64,000 nucleotides of DNA from Lutibacter sp. (GTDB lineage Bacteria > Bacteroidota > Bacteroidia > Flavobacteriales > Flavobacteriaceae). Positions 1-8,884 of the stretch are shown here, piece after piece; the first letter of the stretch is position 1; each line of letters begins with the position of its first letter. The DNA is taken from contig NZ_JAKIUR010000011.1 in NCBI RefSeq assembly GCF_021647475.1, positions 5,216-69,215 on the forward strand, in the 5' to 3' direction. The position numbers and the translations under genes are program-made. The notes under the pieces were generated by a model. The model saw only the letters and a program-made list of their open reading frames with translations. It did not search any database and was not told where the DNA came from.

Positions 1-233
1 GCTAATAATTTTTTGGGTTTAAGCAACAACCTTGCTACAATATTTTGGGTAGATGATTTTGATTCTGAAGCCTTATTTAAATCTGTTTTCGATAGTGAAA
101 AGAAAGCAACTTCAGCACCTGAAATTAAAGCCGAAAACAATAGAAGTAACAGCAAAATTATAATACTTGCTATAAACCAATAATTAATAGTTAACGTAGA
201 AAATAAATCTAAAAACGCGGGTTCTGGATCCAA
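1..233 (-). CDS. gldE: GldE gliding-motility protein, N-terminal part (runs off the window)
   Basis: Reading leftwards from a TTG at 231-233 gives about 77 residues beginning LDPEPAFLDLF, then a hydrophobic segment (residues 18-36) and the peptide SGAEVAFFSLSKTDL. This is the start of the CorC/HlyC-like membrane proteins called GldE in flavobacteria. An in-frame stop lies five codons upstream and no ATG is available, so TTG is the likely start; the family usually begins MDPEP. The gene follows ssb by about 20 bases, in the flavobacterial order mutY-ssb-gldE. The CBS and CorC_HlyC domains would lie outside the window. GldE supports gliding and type IX secretion together with the lipoprotein GldD (family knowledge). 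Confidence 0.8.
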   Translation of the reverse strand, partial: MDPEPAFLDLFSTLTINYWFIASIIILLLLLLFSALISGAEVAFFSLSKTDLNKASESKSSTQNIVARLLLKPKKLL

Positions 234-254
234 TTTATGTGACTTTAATTAAAT

Positions 255-698
255 TTAAAATGGTAAATCATCATCATTATCAACATTATTTGTTGGAGGT
301 TCTGGCTTTACGGCTTCATTTTTTTTTGGAGCTGTATCTGAATCTGGAGCATTCAAATCATTTTTAGTAGTTAAAAACGTCATATCTACCACATGAATTT
401 CAGTAGTATATCTTTTAGAACCATCTTCTCCTTGCCACTGACGCGTTTTTATACGTCCTTCACAATATACTTTATCTCCTTTTTTAAGATATTTTTCACA
501 AATTTCAGCAAGCTTGTTTCTAACTACAATATTATGCCATTCTGTAGTGCTAACCTTTTCACCAGTTTGTTTATTAGTGTAAGTTTCATTAGTGGCTATT
601 GGAAACCTTCCTATAGCATTTCCACCTTCAAAATAGTGCATTTTTACTTCATCACCTAAATGTCCTATTAAAATTACTTTGTTTACTGTACCAGCCAT
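255..698 (-). CDS. ssb: Single-stranded DNA-binding protein SSB
   Basis: This 147-residue protein has an OB-fold (residues 4-108, with NKVILIGHLGDEVKMHY and TEWHNIVV), a short variable linker, and the acidic tip DDDLPF that docks SSB-interacting proteins such as RecO, PriA and exonuclease I. It coats single-stranded DNA during replication and repair. It sits downstream of mutY on the same strand with its own -7 box at 722-729, and gldE follows directly. Length and tip are typical of the family. Confidence 0.97.
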   Translation of the reverse strand: MAGTVNKVILIGHLGDEVKMHYFEGGNAIGRFPIATNETYTNKQTGEKVSTTEWHNIVVRNKLAEICEKYLKKGDKVYCEGRIKTRQWQGEDGSKRYTTEIHVVDMTFLTTKNDLNAPDSDTAPKKNEAVKPEPPTNNVDNDDDLPF

Positions 699-721
699 TT
701 TTTTAGTTTTTAAATAGTCCT

Positions 722-729
722 CAAAAGTA
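722..729 (-). promoter_or_regulatory. Bacteroidota -7 promoter box for ssb
   Basis: On the minus strand this reads TACTTTTG, a match to the TAnnTTTG consensus of the Bacteroidota main sigma factor. It lies 23 bases before the ssb ATG. Confidence 0.55.
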
Positions 730-738
730 CTAATTTTT

Positions 739-1782
739 TTAAAAGTTAATAAATTCGTTTATAAAATTATCAATTAATAAAGGTACAGGATATTTTTTAA
801 TAGTTTCCCACTTGTAAGAAATTTTATTAGTATCGTTAGTTTCTAAAATCCAAAATTTTGCATAAATGTGTTGATGAGATAATTTGTGTGGTTTTGTTTT
901 ACTATTAAACAGTTTTATTGTGATAGATTTATAATTATAATTTTTAAAAAATTCATTATGAGCTATAAGTTCACTTTCATCAACTTCTTGTTTAGTTTCT
1001 ATAAGAGGAAATTGATATAAATTTTTCCATATTCCACTGGTACGTTGTTCTAATAATGTATTATTTGATGTTGTTTTAAAAACTAAATAATTAAAATATC
1101 GTTTTTTAATTTTTACTTTTTTTTCTTTAACAGGTAATTTTTTAATTTCATTTTTTGATAAAGCCACACAACTATCATTAAATATACAGCTATCACATTT
1201 CGGATTTTTAGGTAAGCAAACAGTTGCTCCAAACTCCATAATTGCCTGATTAAAAGTTCCTGGGTTTTTAGCATCTATTAGTTCTTGAGCAACTAATTTA
1301 AATTCTTTAATTCCTTTGGAAGTATTAATTGCGGTATAAACACCAAAATAACGAGCTAATAAACGATACACATTTCCATCTACAACCGCAGTTTTTTCAT
1401 TATTGCAAATAGAAGCAATTGCTGATGCCGTATAATCACCAACTCCTTTTAGTTTTAATAATTCTTTATAGGTAATAGGAAATTCACCATTTAATTCATT
1501 AACTATAAATTGGGCGGAAAAGTGTAAATTTCGAGCTCGTGAATAATATCCTAAACCTTGCCATAACTTTAAAACCTTTTGTTCAGGTGCTTTTGCTAAA
1601 TCAAAAATAGTAGGAAATTTTTCTATAAACCTATAATAATATGGTATTCCTTGACTTACTCTGGTCTGTTGTAAAATAATTTCAGAGAGCCAAATAAAAT
1701 ACGGATTGTTGGAGTTCCGCCAAGGCAAATCCCTTTTATTAGCTAAATACCACGATATTAAACGATTAGAAAAATTCATCAT
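739..1782 (-). CDS. mutY: A/G-specific adenine glycosylase MutY
   Basis: MutY removes adenine mispaired with 8-oxoguanine. The 347-residue protein has the HhH-GPD fold with SEIILQQTRV carrying the catalytic Glu (about residue 33), the hairpin LKGVGDYTASAIASI and VDGNVYRLLARYF carrying the catalytic Asp. A 4Fe-4S loop, CLPKNPKCDSCIFNDSC, has the family spacing C-x6-C-x2-C-x5-C. The C-terminal NUDIX-like domain (residues about 225-345) reads 8-oxoG. All key residues are present. It diverges from the HU gene. Confidence 0.97.
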   Translation of the reverse strand: MMNFSNRLISWYLANKRDLPWRNSNNPYFIWLSEIILQQTRVSQGIPYYYRFIEKFPTIFDLAKAPEQKVLKLWQGLGYYSRARNLHFSAQFIVNELNGEFPITYKELLKLKGVGDYTASAIASICNNEKTAVVDGNVYRLLARYFGVYTAINTSKGIKEFKLVAQELIDAKNPGTFNQAIMEFGATVCLPKNPKCDSCIFNDSCVALSKNEIKKLPVKEKKVKIKKRYFNYLVFKTTSNNTLLEQRTSGIWKNLYQFPLIETKQEVDESELIAHNEFFKNYNYKSITIKLFNSKTKPHKLSHQHIYAKFWILETNDTNKISYKWETIKKYPVPLLIDNFINEFINF

Positions 1783-1798
1783 TACTATTAGTATTTTG

Positions 1799-1806
1799 CA
1801 AAATTA
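1799..1806 (-). promoter_or_regulatory. Bacteroidota -7 promoter box for mutY
   Basis: Minus strand TAATTTTG matches TAnnTTTG, 17 bases before the mutY ATG. Confidence 0.5.
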
Positions 1807-1864
1807 CATGTTTTAATCAATTAAAATTTAGTGAATTAACTTTTTAAATTTGATTAATAAGTCC

Positions 1865-1872
1865 TATATTTG
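1865..1872 (+). promoter_or_regulatory. Bacteroidota -7 promoter box for the HU gene
   Basis: TATATTTG followed by CC matches TAnnTTTG, 41 bases before the HU ATG. It probably drives HU, the small basic protein gene and perhaps part of rng expression. Confidence 0.6.
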
Positions 1873-1912
1873 CCGTCTTAATTTTAGTATAACAATATAA
1901 TTATATAAGAAA

Positions 1913-2203
1913 ATGACGAAAGCAGAAATCGTATCTAGTATTTCAGATAAATCTGGAATTGAAAAAGCTGATGTTTTAGCCACAGTTGAAGCATTTATGG
2001 AAGAGGTAAAAAACTCATTAGAAAAAGGAACTAATGTTTATTTAAGAGGTTTTGGTAGTTTTATTATTAAAACAAGAGCTGAAAAAACAGGTAGAAATAT
2101 TTCAAAAAATACTACTATTAAAATACCTGCTCATAACATACCTGCATTTAAACCTGCAAAAGTTTTTGTTGAAGGTGTAAAAAGCAATGTTAAAGTAAAA
2201 TAA
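1913..2203 (+). CDS. HU/IHF-family nucleoid protein
   Basis: A 96-residue bacterial histone-like protein. It starts MTKAEIVSSISDKSGI and has the family signature GFGSFIIKTRAEKTGRNI, with the beta-arm tip around KIPAHNIPAFKPAK. These proteins bend and compact DNA as dimers. The region after the arm ends VKSNVKVK. It is the first gene of a rightward cluster with the 30-residue basic protein and rng, an arrangement I recall as common in flavobacteria. Confidence 0.95.
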   Translation: MTKAEIVSSISDKSGIEKADVLATVEAFMEEVKNSLEKGTNVYLRGFGSFIIKTRAEKTGRNISKNTTIKIPAHNIPAFKPAKVFVEGVKSNVKVK

Positions 2204-2240
2204 ACATAACAATATTATTAACAAAAAATAACATTTTATT

Positions 2241-2333
2241 ATGCCAAGTGGTAAAAAAAGAAAGAGAACTAAAATCTCTACTCATAAACGTAAAAAAAGA
2301 GCTAGAGCTAATAGGCACAAAAAGAAAAAGTAA
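2241..2333 (+). CDS. 30-residue highly basic conserved protein (possible ribosome-associated peptide)
   Basis: ATG at 2241 opens a 30-codon frame starting MPSGKKRKRTKISTHKRKKR and ending RANRHKKKK, with about two thirds Lys, Arg or His. I recall near-identical short proteins between the HU gene and rng in many Bacteroidota, sometimes annotated hypothetical. Composition and size resemble THX-type small-subunit ribosomal peptides, and a second THX-like protein has been described in flavobacterial ribosomes; assigning this gene to it is inference. A strong terminator hairpin begins at its last codons. The downstream gene is the ribosome-processing nuclease rng, which fits a ribosomal role. Confidence 0.75.
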   Translation: MPSGKKRKRTKISTHKRKKRARANRHKKKK

Positions 2334-2353
2334 GCAATGCTTACTTTTTCTTT
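2321..2353 (+). terminator. Intrinsic terminator overlapping the stop of the basic protein gene
   Basis: A perfect 16-bp inverted repeat (left arm 2321-2336, right arm 2338-2353) starts within the last coding codons and ends in a T-rich tract. It should end transcripts of the HU cluster or weaken read-through into rng. Confidence 0.7.
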
Positions 2354-2490
2354 CATTTTAAAAGTTCATTGAAATAGATAGTTACAAACTAAAATTTGTA
2401 ATTATTGTTGGGTATTAAAAAAAATCCTGTTAAAAATAAATTATTTATAAATAGTTCAAAATAATAATTTGAACATAAAAACAATACAGA

Positions 2491-4038
2491 GTGAAAACAG
2501 AATTAATAATTAGATCGAATTCCTCTGATATTGATTTCGCCTTATTAAAAGACGGTAAATTAACAGCACTTAACACAGAATCTAACGGAAATAAATTTTC
2601 AGTAGGCGATATTTTTATTGCTAAAATAGGAAAAACACTTTCAGGTTTAAATGCATCATTTGTTAACGTAGGTTATACAAAAGATGGTTTTTTACATTAT
2701 CATGATTTAGGTGCAAAATTACTTTCGCTTAATAAATTTATAAAAGGTATTAGCACAGGTAAAATAAAAGATTACACTTTAAAAAATTTTAAATTAGAAA
2801 ACGATATTGACAAAAATGGAAGTATTGTTGATGTACTAAAATCAGGTCAAAAAACATTAGTACAAATTGTTAAAGAACCTATTTCTACCAAAGGACCGCG
2901 TTTAAGTTCAGAAATATCAATAGCGGGTAGATTTATGGTGTTAGTTCCTTTTTCAAACAGAGTTTCTGTATCACAGAAAATTATAAACATAGAAGAAAAA
3001 GAACGTCTAAAAAGATTAGTTACAAGTATTAAACCCAAAGGTTTTGGAGTTATTATTAGAACTGTTGCAGTTAACAAAAAAGTAGCAGAATTAGATAGAG
3101 ATATACAAAACTCATTAGATCGTTGGATTGTAATGTGTAAAAAAATTAGATCTACTAAAGCAGATCAAACTCCTGTAAAGGTTTTAAGTGAATTAAATAG
3201 AGCTTCCTCAATTTTAAGAGATGTTTTTAATGATTCATTTACCAATATAGTGGCAAACGATGAAACTTTATTTTTAGAAATAAAGGAATATTTACAAGAA
3301 ATTGCACCAAAAAAAGAAGGAATTGTTAGTTTATATAAAGCACAAGTTCCAATTTTTGAAAAATTCGGCATTGAACGTCAAATCAAAACTTCTTTTGGTA
3401 AAACAGTTTCTATGAGCAAAGGTGCTTATTTAGTTATAGAACATACTGAAGCACTTCATGTAATAGATGTAAATAGTGGAAATCGTTCCAATAAATCTTC
3501 ATCACAAGAAGACACTGCTTTAGAAGTTAATTTAATTGCTGCTTCAGAAATTGCTCGCCAATTACAACTTAGAGATATGGGAGGAATTATTGTAGTAGAT
3601 TTTATTGATATGCAAACTGCGGAACACAGACAAAAATTGTTTGATTATTTAAGAGCAGAAATGGCATTCGATAAAACCAAACATAAAATATTACCGCCAA
3701 GTAAATTTGGCTTAATACAAATTACCAGACAACGAGTTAGACCTGAAATGGTAATTAAAACAACGGAACCAAACCCTAGTGGAAATGGTGAAGTTGAAGC
3801 TCCTATTATATTAATTAATAATATTACTGCAGAGCTTGATAAGCTAGTTCATTCAAACGAGCATAAAAAGATAATATTAAATACACATCCTTTTATTGCG
3901 GCTTATCTAAAAAAAGGGTTGCCATCTATACAACAAAAATGGTTTACCAAATATAAAAAGTGGATTAAAATTTTACCAAGAGATGCTTACCAATATTTAA
4001 AATTTGATTTTACCGATAATAATGGTAAAATAAAATAA
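2491..4038 (+). CDS. rng: Ribonuclease G/E family endoribonuclease
   Basis: A 515-residue RNase G with a GTG start, giving (M)KTELIIRSNSSDIDFALL, as the family usually begins. It has an S1-like domain (residues about 35-130), an RNase-H-like and 5'-sensor region, and the catalytic pair HVIDVNSGNR and IIVVDFIDM, whose aspartates bind Mg2+. RNase G matures 16S rRNA ends and starts mRNA decay. The Zn-link motif CPxC of E. coli RNase E/G is absent; at that place the sequence reads NPSGNGEVEAP. A terminator shared with the convergent patatin gene follows. Confidence 0.95.
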   Translation: MKTELIIRSNSSDIDFALLKDGKLTALNTESNGNKFSVGDIFIAKIGKTLSGLNASFVNVGYTKDGFLHYHDLGAKLLSLNKFIKGISTGKIKDYTLKNFKLENDIDKNGSIVDVLKSGQKTLVQIVKEPISTKGPRLSSEISIAGRFMVLVPFSNRVSVSQKIINIEEKERLKRLVTSIKPKGFGVIIRTVAVNKKVAELDRDIQNSLDRWIVMCKKIRSTKADQTPVKVLSELNRASSILRDVFNDSFTNIVANDETLFLEIKEYLQEIAPKKEGIVSLYKAQVPIFEKFGIERQIKTSFGKTVSMSKGAYLVIEHTEALHVIDVNSGNRSNKSSSQEDTALEVNLIAASEIARQLQLRDMGGIIVVDFIDMQTAEHRQKLFDYLRAEMAFDKTKHKILPPSKFGLIQITRQRVRPEMVIKTTEPNPSGNGEVEAPIILINNITAELDKLVHSNEHKKIILNTHPFIAAYLKKGLPSIQQKWFTKYKKWIKILPRDAYQYLKFDFTDNNGKIK

Positions 4039-4055
4039 GGCATACAATATCAAGT

Positions 4056-4091
4056 AAAAAGCCCTGCAAATATATATTTGCAGGGCTTTTT
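4056..4091. terminator. Bidirectional terminator between rng and the patatin gene
   Basis: A perfect 36-base palindrome with 18-base arms, an A-run on the left and a T-run on the right, and a core of gccctgcaaa. It sits between two convergent genes and overlaps the end of the minus-strand gene, so it can stop both transcripts. Confidence 0.9.
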
Positions 4092-6302
4092 TTAAAACCA
4101 ATATCCAACGTTAAAATACCAGAAATTTGAGTTATTTTCTGGCGACCAAGCATAGTTTATTTCTACAGGTCCAAAAAAAGTATCTAAGCCATACCCAACC
4201 ATATACCCAGATTTTGTGTTTTCAAATATTCTTCCTTTGTTAAATATATCTTTTTCAACACGTGCATAGTTTGCTGTAGCCATTAAATAATTTTTTGGTA
4301 AAAACTCATATCTTAATGTTAGTGCAGATCGCAAATAGGAATTAGCACTTAATTCTGCGAAATCATAACCATAAAAAGGTGCAAATTTATTAATAAAGTT
4401 TTCGCCATAACCTCCTATATTAAAATTTAACACTCTATTTCTGTTTTCACCAATTGTTAAACCTGCTTCCGAAATAAAATGAGTGGTAAGTTTATTAAAA
4501 AAAGTATAGGCAACTCCTATTTTTCCTTTTAATTGGGAAAATGAAACAAAGTCTTTATTGTAGTCTGAAGATTTTAAAAACCACTTAAAATCTGTATTTA
4601 AATAAAAACCTTTTTTTTGAAAATATTTTTTATCGTAGGTGTCTATTTTAATAGACGCAATAAAATTAAAATAATTAGATTTATCAAAATATAATCTACT
4701 AGAGTTTGAAGGAATAGAATCTAACGTGCTAATAGTTTCTGTATAAACTTTAATATTTTTCTGCTCTGCACCAATTTCAAGAGCAAATTTGCGGTTAAAA
4801 ACGATTTGAATATATAATTGGTTGGTAAAGTCACTATAATTTATATTAATTTTATTTACGTTGACATCGTCAAAATTAACATTGGCACTAAATTCATTAA
4901 ATCGAGATCGAGCACCAATACTCCAATGAAAACCATTATCAATAAAATAATTTAAGTTATACCTTAAATTATCTCCTAAAATAATATCTGTAGATAGTAC
5001 ATCATTTTTATTTAGTAAATGCTTTGCTGTATAATTTACCAAAACTCCTGTTTTATACAAATCATCATAATGAATACCCAATTTTAAATAGCTGGAAATT
5101 TCATTTTCCTTCACTTTAAACTGTATCGTTTCTCCATCATCACCTACTAATATATTATATTGTACCGATTCAAAATTACCCGTTGCAGCAATATTATTTA
5201 TACAACTTTCTAGCTTATCATAGTTTGTAGAATCTTGTCTTTTAATATTCAACTTACCAAGCATATAAGCTCTAGTATAGTTTTTATTACCTATTATTTC
5301 AATTTTTTTAATTACAAATTTTTGTTTGAAATTATTTTTAATAAAAGGTCTTTTTTTCTTTATTTGCAGCTTTGCTATTGCTTTTAAAACAATCATTTTA
5401 GTACGAGTAGCACTATCTCCTTCTTTCATAATTTCATCAATTTTATCAAAGGAAACTACGCTGTATTTTTTTACATTAGGTTTTATGAGTACATCTACAA
5501 ATTTATCTTTTCCTTTTCCATTTTCACTAATTTGAAATCCAACAATTTGATTTAAAATTTTTATTGCTGAATCTAAATTATTTTTTTTGTCTAAACCACT
5601 TTGTGTATCTACACCAATTAGTATATCTGCTCCCATTTCTTTAACTTCTTTTGCTGGAAAATTATTTACAATTCCGCCATCTGTTAAAAGTTTTCCGTTA
5701 ATATCTACTGGAGCTAATAATGTTGGAAAAGAACCACTTGCTTTCATAGCTAATGGTAAAAATCCTTTTCTTAAAACTTCTTGTTTTCCTGTTACTAAAT
5801 TAGTTGCAACACATAAAAAAGGGATGGGTAATTTATTAAAGTCATTAATATTATTGACTTGTTGGGTTAATCTAGTTAATAAATTAAGTAAATTTTGCCC
5901 TCCGGATAACGCCACGGGTATTCCAACTTTTCCCTTTCTTATTGGCAATACTAAAACATATTTCTCTCCGTTTTCTTTTTCATAAAACGGTTTAGATTTA
6001 CGAGGCAATTCTCTAGAAAGAATTTTCTGATAATTTATAGCGTGTAATATAGAATCTAATTGTTTGCCGTTATAACCTGCAGCATATAAACCTGCAACTA
6101 TTGCTCCCATACTGGTACCTCCCACATAATCAATCCTAACACCTGCTTCTTCTAATACTTTAATGGCTGCAACATGGGCAAATCCTTTAGCTCCGCCTCC
6201 ACTTAAAACTAAACCCACTTTTATATCTTTTCCCTTTGGTTCATTTTGAGAAAAAATAGATAAACTTGAAATAATTAAAAGTAAAATTAACAGTTTTTTC
6301 AT
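4092..6302 (-). CDS. Patatin-like phospholipase with POTRA and Omp85 barrel
   Basis: This 736-residue outer-membrane protein starts with a signal peptide (residues 1-18). A patatin domain (about 25-300) follows, with the oxyanion glycine-rich loop SGGGAKGFAHVAA, the nucleophile elbow GTSMG and the catalytic Asp in LTDGGIVNNFPA. Next come one POTRA-like segment (about 325-400) and a 16-strand-type beta barrel ending in an aromatic (NVGYWF). The layout matches type Vd-like patatin/BamA proteins. It probably presents a lipase at the cell surface or periplasm; the substrate is not evident. Its ATG overlaps the uvrC stop by 4 bases, so the two genes are coupled. Confidence 0.9.
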   Translation of the reverse strand: MKKLLILLLIISSLSIFSQNEPKGKDIKVGLVLSGGGAKGFAHVAAIKVLEEAGVRIDYVGGTSMGAIVAGLYAAGYNGKQLDSILHAINYQKILSRELPRKSKPFYEKENGEKYVLVLPIRKGKVGIPVALSGGQNLLNLLTRLTQQVNNINDFNKLPIPFLCVATNLVTGKQEVLRKGFLPLAMKASGSFPTLLAPVDINGKLLTDGGIVNNFPAKEVKEMGADILIGVDTQSGLDKKNNLDSAIKILNQIVGFQISENGKGKDKFVDVLIKPNVKKYSVVSFDKIDEIMKEGDSATRTKMIVLKAIAKLQIKKKRPFIKNNFKQKFVIKKIEIIGNKNYTRAYMLGKLNIKRQDSTNYDKLESCINNIAATGNFESVQYNILVGDDGETIQFKVKENEISSYLKLGIHYDDLYKTGVLVNYTAKHLLNKNDVLSTDIILGDNLRYNLNYFIDNGFHWSIGARSRFNEFSANVNFDDVNVNKININYSDFTNQLYIQIVFNRKFALEIGAEQKNIKVYTETISTLDSIPSNSSRLYFDKSNYFNFIASIKIDTYDKKYFQKKGFYLNTDFKWFLKSSDYNKDFVSFSQLKGKIGVAYTFFNKLTTHFISEAGLTIGENRNRVLNFNIGGYGENFINKFAPFYGYDFAELSANSYLRSALTLRYEFLPKNYLMATANYARVEKDIFNKGRIFENTKSGYMVGYGLDTFFGPVEINYAWSPENNSNFWYFNVGYWF

Positions 6303-8089
6303 GTATCTTTTTTTTGATAATGTTCTTTTATTTTTTTAGCACGATTTTTACCTACCACTTTTTCAATTTCATCAAACGATGCTAATTTAATTCTTTTTAC
6401 TGATTTAAAATGCTTCATTAAAGATACAATTGTTTGCTTACCAATCCCAGAAATTTGATCTAATTCATTGGTTAGTGCTGCTTTACTGCGTTTATTTCTA
6501 TGATGCGTAATTCCAAACCGATGTGCTTCATCTCTCAGTCGCTGAATTATTTTTAAACTTTCAGAAGTTTTATCCAAATACAAAGGAATGGAATCATTCG
6601 GATAATAGATTTCTTCCAATCGTTTTGCAATCCCTATAATGGCAATTTTATGCCGCAATCCTAAAACGTCTAAACTTTTTACTGCGGAAGACAATTGCCC
6701 TTTTCCACCATCAATAACTATAAGTTGTGGCAAAGGTTCATCTTCTTCTTTTAATCGTTTATAGCGTCTAAAAACGACTTCTTCCATAGAAGCAAAATCG
6801 TCTGGTCCAACTACCGTTTTTATATTAAAATGACGATAATCCTTTTTACTAGGTTTTCCATTTTTGAAAACTACACAAGCGGCAACCGGATTGGTTCCTT
6901 GAATATTTGAGTTGTCAAAACATTCAATATGGCGTGGCTCACTTGACAGTCGTAAATCTTTTTTCATTTGAGCCATAATCCGATTTACATGCCTGTCTGG
7001 ATCCACAATATTTATTTGTTTAAATCGTTCTTGGCGGTAATATTTTGCGTTTCTAATACTTAATTCTACAATCCGTTTTTTATCGCCTAATTTTGGAATG
7101 GTTACTTTCAAATTTTCTCCTAAATCTACTTTAAACGGAACATAAATTTCTTTAGATTGTGAATTAAATCGTGTTCTAATTTCAACAATAAAAAGCTCTA
7201 ATAATTTTTTATCTGTTTCGTTTAATTTCTTTTTAATTTCAGTGGTATGCGATTGTATAATTGAACCATTTACAATTTTAAAAAAATTGGCATAGGCAAA
7301 AGTTTCATCCGAAATAAGCGAAAAAACATCAACATTAGTAATGGTTGGATTTACAACGGTAGATTTTGCTTGGTAATTGGCTAATAAATCAATTTTTTCT
7401 TTAATTTTTTGAGCTTCCTCAAACTCCATATTATCAGCAAATTGATGCATCAAATTTTTAAATAATAATAAAGATTGTTTAATATTTCCTTTAATAATAT
7501 TGCGAATAGCATCAATATCTTTTTTATAATCTTCTTCTTTTTGGAGTCCTTCGCAACCACCTTTACAGTTTCCAATATGATAATCTAAACAGACTTTATA
7601 TTTACCTGATTCAATGTTTTTTACGCTTAAATCGTAATTGCAAGTTCGTAATTGAAATAACTCTTTAATTAGGTCCAACAAAGCTCTGGCAGTTCTAACT
7701 GAAGTATATGGTCCAAAATATTCTGAGCCGTCTTTAATAACATTTCTGGTTAAAAATATACGTGGAAATCGTTCTTTTTTAATACAAATCCAAGGATAAG
7801 TTTTATCATCTTTAAGTAAAACATTATAACGTGGTTTGTACTTTTTAATTAAATTATTTTCTAATAAAAGTGCATCAGTTTCAGAGTTAACAACAATGTG
7901 TTTTATAGAAACTATTTTTTTTACAAGCACTCTTGTTTTACCGTTTTCATGAGTTTTAGTAAAATAAGAAGACACTCTTTTTTTTAAGTTTTTTGCTTTT
8001 CCTACATATAAAATTACCTCATCTTTATCAAAATATTGATAAACACCTGGTTGATTTGGAAGTGTTTGTATTTGAAGTTTTAGTTCCAA
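6299..8089 (-). CDS. uvrC: UvrABC excinuclease subunit C
   Basis: A 596-residue nucleotide-excision repair nuclease. It has the GIY-YIG domain (residues about 10-95, with PGVYQYFDKDEVILYVGKAK), a Cys-containing stretch (CNYD...CLDYHIGNCKGGC), the UVR motif around FADNMEFEEAQKIKEK, the RNase-H-like 5' incision domain (IECFDNSNIQGTNPVA) and a C-terminal helix-hairpin-helix (QISGIGKQTIVSLMKHF). The length is normal. It is the first gene of a two-gene unit with the patatin-like gene. Confidence 0.97.
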   Translation of the reverse strand: MELKLQIQTLPNQPGVYQYFDKDEVILYVGKAKNLKKRVSSYFTKTHENGKTRVLVKKIVSIKHIVVNSETDALLLENNLIKKYKPRYNVLLKDDKTYPWICIKKERFPRIFLTRNVIKDGSEYFGPYTSVRTARALLDLIKELFQLRTCNYDLSVKNIESGKYKVCLDYHIGNCKGGCEGLQKEEDYKKDIDAIRNIIKGNIKQSLLLFKNLMHQFADNMEFEEAQKIKEKIDLLANYQAKSTVVNPTITNVDVFSLISDETFAYANFFKIVNGSIIQSHTTEIKKKLNETDKKLLELFIVEIRTRFNSQSKEIYVPFKVDLGENLKVTIPKLGDKKRIVELSIRNAKYYRQERFKQINIVDPDRHVNRIMAQMKKDLRLSSEPRHIECFDNSNIQGTNPVAACVVFKNGKPSKKDYRHFNIKTVVGPDDFASMEEVVFRRYKRLKEEDEPLPQLIVIDGGKGQLSSAVKSLDVLGLRHKIAIIGIAKRLEEIYYPNDSIPLYLDKTSESLKIIQRLRDEAHRFGITHHRNKRSKAALTNELDQISGIGKQTIVSLMKHFKSVKRIKLASFDEIEKVVGKNRAKKIKEHYQKKDT

Positions 8090-8175
8090 TTAACGGTTTT
8101 ATTTAAAAATTAAAAGTACTGTTTATTTTATTATGAACAAGCGAAATAATAATTACAATTTTAATCTTAAATGCT

Positions 8176-8201
8176 ATATTTTTAGATTAATCTAAAAATA
8201 T
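8176..8201. promoter_or_regulatory. Candidate DtxR/MntR operator (26-bp perfect palindrome)
   Basis: The centre at 8181-8196 reads tttagattaatctaaa, and the symmetry extends perfectly to 26 bases. This resembles DtxR/MntR-class operators, whose half-sites are TTAG/CTAA. It ends five bases before the -7 box, covering the -33 region of the gene that encodes a DtxR-family regulator, so metal-dependent autorepression of the feo operon is likely. Confidence 0.75.
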
Positions 8202-8205
8202 TAAT

Positions 8206-8213
8206 TAGATTTG
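8206..8213 (+). promoter_or_regulatory. -7 promoter box of the first feo operon
   Basis: TAGATTTG matches TAnnTTTG and lies 17 bases before the ATG at 8231, just after the palindromic operator. Confidence 0.65.
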
Positions 8214-8230
8214 CCTAAATATTTAGTTTG

Positions 8231-8884
8231 ATGAATTCATTTACAGAAGAAAATTATTTAAAAGCAATTTATAAATTTAGCTTAACTCATAAAAAAGGTG
8301 CTTCTACCAATTCAATTGCTAAAGCGTTAAATACAAAAGCTTCTTCTGTAACGGATATGCTTAAAAAATTAGCACTTAAAAATCTTATAAATTATAAAAA
8401 ATATTACGGTGTTACTTTAACTTCTAAAGGAAAACAAATTGCACTTTCAATTATTAGAAATCATAGGTTATGGGAAGTATTTCTAGTAGATAAATTAAAT
8501 TTTAATTGGGATGAAGTGCATGAGTTAGCGGAAGAGTTAGAACATATTAAATCTGAAAAACTAATTACCAATTTAGATGCTTTTTTAAATTTTCCAACAC
8601 TAGACCCACACGGAGATCCTATTCCTACTAAAAACGGAAAAATAAAAAATATAAAAATGATTGATTTATCTCAATTTAAAATTAACCAAGAAGGTGTTTT
8701 TATTCATGTTAAAGATTCATCTGATAAATTTCTAAAGTATTTAAGTAAAAATAATTTAGAAATAGGTGTAAAAATTAAGGTTATTGAAATGGAATCTTTT
8801 GATAATTCATTTAAAATAGCTTACAATAATCAACAGTTAATTATTTCAGAAAATGTAGCTAAAAACTTATATATAAAAAACTAA
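8231..8884 (+). CDS. DtxR/MntR-family metal-dependent transcriptional regulator
   Basis: A 217-residue repressor. The ATG at 8231 is preferred over a TTG one codon earlier. It has an N-terminal winged helix (STNSIAKALNTKASSVTDMLKKL), a DtxR dimerization and metal domain (IRNHRLWEVFLVDKLNFNWDEVHELAEELEHI, then DPHGDPIPT) and an SH3-like FeoA-type C-terminus (about 150-217). Glu, His and Cys-equivalent ligand positions seem present (HRLWE, HELAEELEH). It probably senses Fe2+ or Mn2+ and represses this operon through the palindrome at 8176-8201. Its stop overlaps the next ATG by one base. Confidence 0.92.
   Translation: MNSFTEENYLKAIYKFSLTHKKGASTNSIAKALNTKASSVTDMLKKLALKNLINYKKYYGVTLTSKGKQIALSIIRNHRLWEVFLVDKLNFNWDEVHELAEELEHIKSEKLITNLDAFLNFPTLDPHGDPIPTKNGKIKNIKMIDLSQFKINQEGVFIHVKDSSDKFLKYLSKNNLEIGVKIKVIEMESFDNSFKIAYNNQQLIISENVAKNLYIKN

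Noticed and set aside
8228..8230. TTG start for the DtxR regulator
   Set aside because: An ATG directly follows and gives the usual N-terminus.
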